Assembly (NCBI GenBank): GCA_965261455.1
Contig: OZ253453.1
Location: 620,001-684,000, forward strand
DNA from: DAOUKH01 sp965261455
GTDB taxonomy: Bacteria > Chloroflexota > Dehalococcoidia > SHYB01
Reading direction: 5' to 3'
Length of the DNA stretch: 64,000 bases
Part shown: in pieces, positions 59,824 through 64,000 of the stretch
How the letters are laid out: each line of letters opens with the position of its first letter
Numbering within the stretch: the stretch's first letter is position 1
Notes under the pieces: model-generated
Database searches by the model: none
What the model was told of the DNA's origin: nothing
The model's input: only the letters and a program-made list of their open reading frames with translations
Program-made: the position numbers and the translations under genes

Positions 59824-61407
59824 TTGATCAGACTGCGCGCATTCACCTCGGAGGAGCTTCGAGAGAGCCCCCTGCGCTGGTGGACTCTGGGGACGCTATC
59901 CCTGAGTCTCGTGATCATCGGGATGGACAACACCGTCCTGAACGTGGCGATCCCGACGTTGCAGCGCGAGTTCGACGCCAGCGCCTCGACTCTCCAATGG
60001 ATGGTCGACTCCTACATCCTCGTCTTCGCGGGCCTACTGCTGACGATGGGGAGCTTGGGCGACCGCCACGGACGGGCGATGATGCTGCGCCTTGGGCTGG
60101 TGCTCTTCAGCGCAGCGGCGTTTGGCGCCATCTTCGCCGACAGCGCCGGCCAAGTCATCGCGGCCCGGGCCCTCATGGGCGTGGGCGGCGCGATGATCAT
60201 GCCGTCGACGTTGTCGATCATCACCGACGTTTTCGTGGGCCCTGAGCGGGCCAAGGCGATCGCGACGTGGGCCGCGGTAGGCGGCATGGGCGTGGGTCTC
60301 GGCCCGCTGGTGGGCGGTGCGCTGATCGAGGCCTTCTCGTGGCAGGCGGTCTTTCTGATCAATATCCCCTTCACTCTCGCCGCGCTCGCCTTGGGGGTGC
60401 GGCTTGTGCCCGAGAGCAAGGACCCCGTGCGGCGTCCGCTCGATCTACCGGGCGCCGTCCTCTCCACCGGTGCGGTCGCCATCCTCGTCTTCGCGATCAT
60501 CGAAGCGCCCGCGGCGGGGTGGACGGCCCCGCTCGTCATCGGCGGATTTGTGGCGTCAGTGGTCCTTGCCGTCGCCTTTGCCGTCCACGAGCTTCGCACG
60601 CCCCATCCGCTGTTGGACTTCCGTTTCTTCCGACGCCCCCGCTTCACCGCGGGCGCCGCAGCGCTGGGGTGCGCCTTCTTTGCCCTGCTGGGGATGGCGT
60701 TCGGCATGACGCAGTACCTGCAATTCGTGAAGGGCTTCTCTCCCCTGGAGGCCGGGGCGGCCCTCCTCCCCATCGCGGCGGGAGTCGCCATTGGCTCCCG
60801 GGTTGGGCAGCGGCTCAACGAGCGGATCGGAACGAAACGGACGGTCACGATGGGCCTGCTCATGCTTGCGGGCGCACTTGCCGTGATCAACGTGTACGAC
60901 GTCGATACCTCCTACGCGGTCATCGGCCCCGTGATCCTCTCCATTGCGCTGTCGATGGGGCTCATCATGGCGCCGTCGACGAATGCCGTGATGGGCGCCG
61001 TGCCGCGATCCGACGCCGGTGTTGGCTCAGCGATGAACGACGTGGTGAGGCAGGTTGGCGGAGCGTTGGGCGTCGCCGTGATAGGCTCCATCTTCGCCTC
61101 CCTCTACTCCAGGAACGTATCGGCGGCCCTGGAGAGCACCGGCGGTCTCTCGCTGCGCCAAGTCGAGGCCGCCGGCGACTCCATCGGCGCAGCCACGCGA
61201 ATCGCCGGAACCCTCGAGGGCCCCGCCGCTGCCGCACTCGACCTCGCCGCCCGCGCCGCCTTCGCCGACGCTCTCGGCTACGCCGTGCTCGCCGGCAGCG
61301 CCATAGCCTTCCTGGGTGCGCTCCTCGTGGCGAAGTTCATGCCCGCGCGGGAACAGAACTACGACGACGAGACCCCCGCGCCGCCGGGCGACCCCTCGCA
61401 GCGATAG
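59824..61407 (+). CDS. DHA2-family MFS drug/metabolite exporter 2
   Basis: 527 residues, 14 predicted membrane segments. GMDNTVLNVAIPTLQREFDA, motif A GSLGDRHGRAMMLRLG and motif C GMGVGLGPLVGG. The TTG start at 59824 overlaps the stop of a five-codon ATG frame (59811-59828), suggesting translational coupling. Paralogue of the upstream exporter; substrate unknown. Confidence 0.92.
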   Translation: MIRLRAFTSEELRESPLRWWTLGTLSLSLVIIGMDNTVLNVAIPTLQREFDASASTLQWMVDSYILVFAGLLLTMGSLGDRHGRAMMLRLGLVLFSAAAFGAIFADSAGQVIAARALMGVGGAMIMPSTLSIITDVFVGPERAKAIATWAAVGGMGVGLGPLVGGALIEAFSWQAVFLINIPFTLAALALGVRLVPESKDPVRRPLDLPGAVLSTGAVAILVFAIIEAPAAGWTAPLVIGGFVASVVLAVAFAVHELRTPHPLLDFRFFRRPRFTAGAAALGCAFFALLGMAFGMTQYLQFVKGFSPLEAGAALLPIAAGVAIGSRVGQRLNERIGTKRTVTMGLLMLAGALAVINVYDVDTSYAVIGPVILSIALSMGLIMAPSTNAVMGAVPRSDAGVGSAMNDVVRQVGGALGVAVIGSIFASLYSRNVSAALESTGGLSLRQVEAAGDSIGAATRIAGTLEGPAAAALDLAARAAFADALGYAVLAGSAIAFLGALLVAKFMPAREQNYDDETPAPPGDPSQR

Positions 61408-61471
61408 CCGCTGTTCCGGTATCCTTGGCGCGGCGGTGCTCCTGAGTCTCGCTCCGCCGAAGGATGATGCG

Positions 61472-62617
61472 ATGACCGTAGACCTCAACGTCGATGCTAG
61501 GCTGACCGACGAAGCCATCGCCAGGGCCCGGTCCCGCCTCGGCGAGGTGACCCACATCACCGGCGGGTGGAACACCGAAGCCTCCCGCGACAGCATCCGT
61601 CACTGGGCCCACGGCATCGGCGACGACAATCCGCTGTGGTGCGATCCGGAGTACGGGGCGAAGAGCCGGCACGGCACCATCATCGCCCCGCCGAGTTTCT
61701 TGACTAGCGTCACCATGGGAACCATCGCCGGAGGCCGCGGATCGGGTGGTTTTCGCGGTTTCGCTGGGGTCCACCGCTTCTGGGCGGGCGACGCGTGGGA
61801 GTTTTGCGAGCCGATTCGCCGCAACGACGAGCTTCGCGCCGAATCTCGGGTCGAATCGATCATCGAGCACACCAGCGAGATGGCCGGCCGCAGCATCGAG
61901 GACATCGCCCTCAAGGAGTTCTACAACCACCACGGGCGGCTCGTCGCCACCCAACGGCAGAGCTTCCTCAACACCGAGCGGTCGACGTCCCGCAAGCGCG
62001 GCAAGTTCAAGGCATTTGAGGAGTACGTGTGGACCGAAGAGGCCTTGGCCAACCTCCACGCCGACGTCGCCCGCGAAGAGCGCCGGGGCGCCGAGCCCCG
62101 CTACTTCGAGGACGTGCGCGTCGGCGACGAGATCCCTCACGTGGTGAAGGGCCCGTTGTCGCAATGCGAGATGGTGGCCTTCCACGCGGGTTGGGGCGGC
62201 CCTTTCTTGCTCGCCTCCGAGATCGCCCAGCGCTACGTGCAAGAACACCCCAAGGCCAACGTCCCCGACCGCGCCACCAACGCCCCCGACTTCCCCATGC
62301 GCGCCCACTGGGACCGCGCCCTGGCCCGCGAGGTCGGCGCCCCCTCGGCCTACGACATCGGGGCGCAGCGCTTTGGTTGGATCGTCCACGCCCTCACCAA
62401 CTGGTGCGGCGACGACGGATTCGTGCGCGCCGTCGAGGTCAAGTTCACCAAGTTCAACCTCCTCGGCGACGCGACCTGGTGCAAGGGCAAGGTGACCGGC
62501 AAGGAGATTGTCGACGGGGAACCGCCCGCCGCGCTCGACGTCTGGGGTGAGAACCAGCGAGGCGAGGTCACCGTGGCCGGAAAGGCCAAGGTCCGCCTGC
62601 CCCTGCGGAATCCGTAG
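61472..62617 (+). CDS. Fused MaoC-family dehydratase
   Basis: 381 residues with two hotdog halves. The first has RHWAHGIGDDNPLWCDPEYG, HGTIIAPPSFLTSV and FAGVHRFWAGDAWEF. The second has RYFEDVRVGDEIPHVVKGPL and MRAHWDRALAREVGAPSAYD. Related to the separate pair at 46427-47384. Likely hydrates an enoyl-CoA; it stands next to a CoA-transferase, consistent with breakdown of an unusual acid. AAGGA precedes the ATG at 61472. Confidence 0.88.
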   Translation: MTVDLNVDARLTDEAIARARSRLGEVTHITGGWNTEASRDSIRHWAHGIGDDNPLWCDPEYGAKSRHGTIIAPPSFLTSVTMGTIAGGRGSGGFRGFAGVHRFWAGDAWEFCEPIRRNDELRAESRVESIIEHTSEMAGRSIEDIALKEFYNHHGRLVATQRQSFLNTERSTSRKRGKFKAFEEYVWTEEALANLHADVAREERRGAEPRYFEDVRVGDEIPHVVKGPLSQCEMVAFHAGWGGPFLLASEIAQRYVQEHPKANVPDRATNAPDFPMRAHWDRALAREVGAPSAYDIGAQRFGWIVHALTNWCGDDGFVRAVEVKFTKFNLLGDATWCKGKVTGKEIVDGEPPAALDVWGENQRGEVTVAGKAKVRLPLRNP

Positions 62618-62619
62618 CC

Positions 62620-64000
62620 ATGCCGCCGCTCGCGCTGGAGGGCCTCCGCGTCCTTGACATAAGCACGAACGTCGCGGGATCCTACTGCACCCGCCTACTC
62701 GCCGACCTCGGGGCCGACGTGCTCATCGGCGAGCCCGCCGAGGGCCATCCGCTGCGGCGTCTGCCGCCGGCCGCCGCCGTGGACCGCCCCGGTGCGCTCT
62801 TCGCCTATCTCGGCGGCAACAAAGAGCGAGTGACCATCGATCTCGCCGACGAGGCGGGGCGCGTCCGTTTCCGGGAGCTTGCCGCCAAAGCCGATCTTGT
62901 CGTCGAGAGCGGCAAACCGGGCGAGCTGGCCGCGCTGGGGCTCTCCTTCGAGGGCCTTGCCTCGGAGAACCCCCCGCTGACCCTCACCTCGATCACGCAC
63001 TTCGGCCAGGACGGCCCCTATGCCCAATGGGAGAGCGAGGAGATCGTGGACTGGGCCCTAGGCGGCTACCTCTTCTTCGGTGGCGACGCCTCCAGGGAGC
63101 CGCTGATGGTGCCCTACAACCAGTCCATGTTCCACGCCGGCGCTCAGGGCGCGGTGGCCTCGCTGGCGGCGCTGCGCTGGGCCGCGATCACGGGGCGCGG
63201 CCAACACGTCGACATCGCCGCCGTCGAAGCGCTCCTGTCGGCGCACATCTGGACGTTGGGGAACTGGACGCACCAGGGCATCGTCGAGCGCCGGAAGAAG
63301 GCCGAGCCGCTGCGCTGCGCCGACGGCTGGGTGCGCTTCATGGTGCCGCGCTTCGATCCCGCGCTGTTCACCCTCGTCGAGCGGCCTGACCTCGCCGACG
63401 ATCCCCGCTTCGCCACGCGGGAGGGCTGGAAGGAGCAGGCGGAGTATCTCGCCCAACTCCTCGCCGATTGGGCCCTCGTCCACACCAAAGAGGAAGTCTT
63501 CGCCCGGTCCCAGGACCTTCGGATTCCCGCCACGCCGGTCTACGACGCCGCCGACCTGCTGCGCTCCCCCGTAATCCGTGCCCGCGATTGGTGGATTGAG
63601 GGCGAAGGCGCCGACGGCGAGCCCATGACCTTCCCCGGCTTTCCCTACAAGCTGAGCCGGAGTCAGGCTTCGGTCCGCAAGCCGGTGCCGCCCCCAGACA
63701 GTGAGGCCGCGGGCTGGCCCGCGCGTGCCCCCCGTCCGCGCCCCACCGCGCCGGAGGGCTACGCCGAGGCCAAGCTCCCCCTGACCGGTGTGCGGGTGGT
63801 CGAGATCACCGGCAACTGGGCGGGGCCCTACGCCGGCCGCTTGCTCGGCGACCTTGGCGCCGACGTGATCAAGGTCGAAAACCCCAACCGACCGCTGGGC
63901 CGCACCGTCATCTATCCAGGCCGGCAGCCCCTGAAGCATCACTACAACCGCTCGCCGTACTTCAACAAACTGCACCGGAATAAGCGCTCGCTCACCCTGG
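62620..64000 (+). CDS. Class III CoA-transferase, 3' end beyond window
   Basis: 460 codons visible. Unit 1 (LEGLRVLDISTNVAGSYCTR, LLADLGADVLIGEPAEGHPL, GRGQHVDIAAVEALLSAHIW) is complete; unit 2 begins near residue 385 (LTGVRVVEITGNWAGPYAGR, LGDLGADVIKVENPNRP), so this too is a two-unit CaiB/BaiF protein. It starts two bases after the MaoC gene stop. Probably activates the acid that the MaoC enzyme processes. Confidence 0.9.
   Translation, partial: MPPLALEGLRVLDISTNVAGSYCTRLLADLGADVLIGEPAEGHPLRRLPPAAAVDRPGALFAYLGGNKERVTIDLADEAGRVRFRELAAKADLVVESGKPGELAALGLSFEGLASENPPLTLTSITHFGQDGPYAQWESEEIVDWALGGYLFFGGDASREPLMVPYNQSMFHAGAQGAVASLAALRWAAITGRGQHVDIAAVEALLSAHIWTLGNWTHQGIVERRKKAEPLRCADGWVRFMVPRFDPALFTLVERPDLADDPRFATREGWKEQAEYLAQLLADWALVHTKEEVFARSQDLRIPATPVYDAADLLRSPVIRARDWWIEGEGADGEPMTFPGFPYKLSRSQASVRKPVPPPDSEAAGWPARAPRPRPTAPEGYAEAKLPLTGVRVVEITGNWAGPYAGRLLGDLGADVIKVENPNRPLGRTVIYPGRQPLKHHYNRSPYFNKLHRNKRSLTL

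Overview
The window is GC-rich, gene-dense bacterial chromosome. It most resembles an uncultivated Chloroflexota, of the Dehalococcoidia/SAR202 kind. That is inference, from bacterial type A RNase P RNA, large secreted cadherin/Ig-like proteins with Pro-Thr-Ala-Thr linkers, a fused transaldolase/glucose-6-phosphate isomerase, several two-domain class III CoA-transferases, and dispersed CCCTCACCCCAACCCTCTCC palindromes. No tRNA, rRNA, CRISPR array or complete insertion sequence was seen.

Layout. 1-8.1 kb: two paralogous secreted repeat proteins (minus strand, the first cut by the window edge), then a histidine kinase and LuxR-type response regulator (plus). About 250 bp of upstream DNA with a palindrome (GTAGG-N8-CCTAC) is duplicated before both secreted proteins and also lies before the kinase. 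8.1-10 kb: a gene-poor stretch with an AlpA-like regulator, probably a decayed mobile element. 10-15.6 kb: a PuuE-like deacetylase, a GatC-like small protein, an amidase, a 7Fe ferredoxin and aconitase. 15.7-17.3 kb: UGSC/partner module A. 17.7-22.1 kb: a replication operon (rplI, dnaB, a DnaD-like protein, a tandem-AAA+ helicase loader, HIT protein). 22.7-29.6 kb: msrA, purL and two secreted proteins with minisatellite linkers. 30-34 kb: a MeaB GTPase, a thioredoxin-reductase-like flavoprotein, a ROK sugar kinase and a NadM-like adenylyltransferase. 33.9-43.7 kb: a pentose-phosphate operon (tkt, tal-pgi, gnd, zwf, pgl, GH15). 43.9-44.3 kb: rnpB. 44.4-50.6 kb: a VOC protein, a PIN/RHH toxin-antitoxin pair, a DinB-like protein, a MaoC-type dehydratase pair, a DUF6978/DUF1828-like pair and a tandem universal stress protein. 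50.7-52.3 kb and 56.5-58.2 kb: UGSC/partner modules B and C. Between and after them lie CoA-transferases, a structured leader, a DUF2511-like lipoprotein, two DHA2 exporters and a MaoC protein.

The most interesting content is three copies of a two-gene module. One gene encodes a protein of about 177 residues interrupted in frame by a single TGA, always in the context Gly-Asp-[TGA]-Gly-Ser-Cys-Ser-Ser, with homologous coding sequence continuing to a normal stop and a hairpin just after the TGA. These look like selenoproteins of the UGSC type, and ordinary gene calling cuts them in half. The other gene encodes a 338-364-residue protein of unknown function with an invariant Ala-Gly-Cys-x-Pro-Glu-Tyr motif. 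The conserved pairing suggests a selenium-dependent redox system with three substrate versions.

Other points worth checking are the shared operator, a leader with mutually exclusive hairpins before a 20-codon peptide, a nonsense codon in the acidic tail of ribosomal protein L9, and a family of composite palindromic repeats in most long intergenic gaps.
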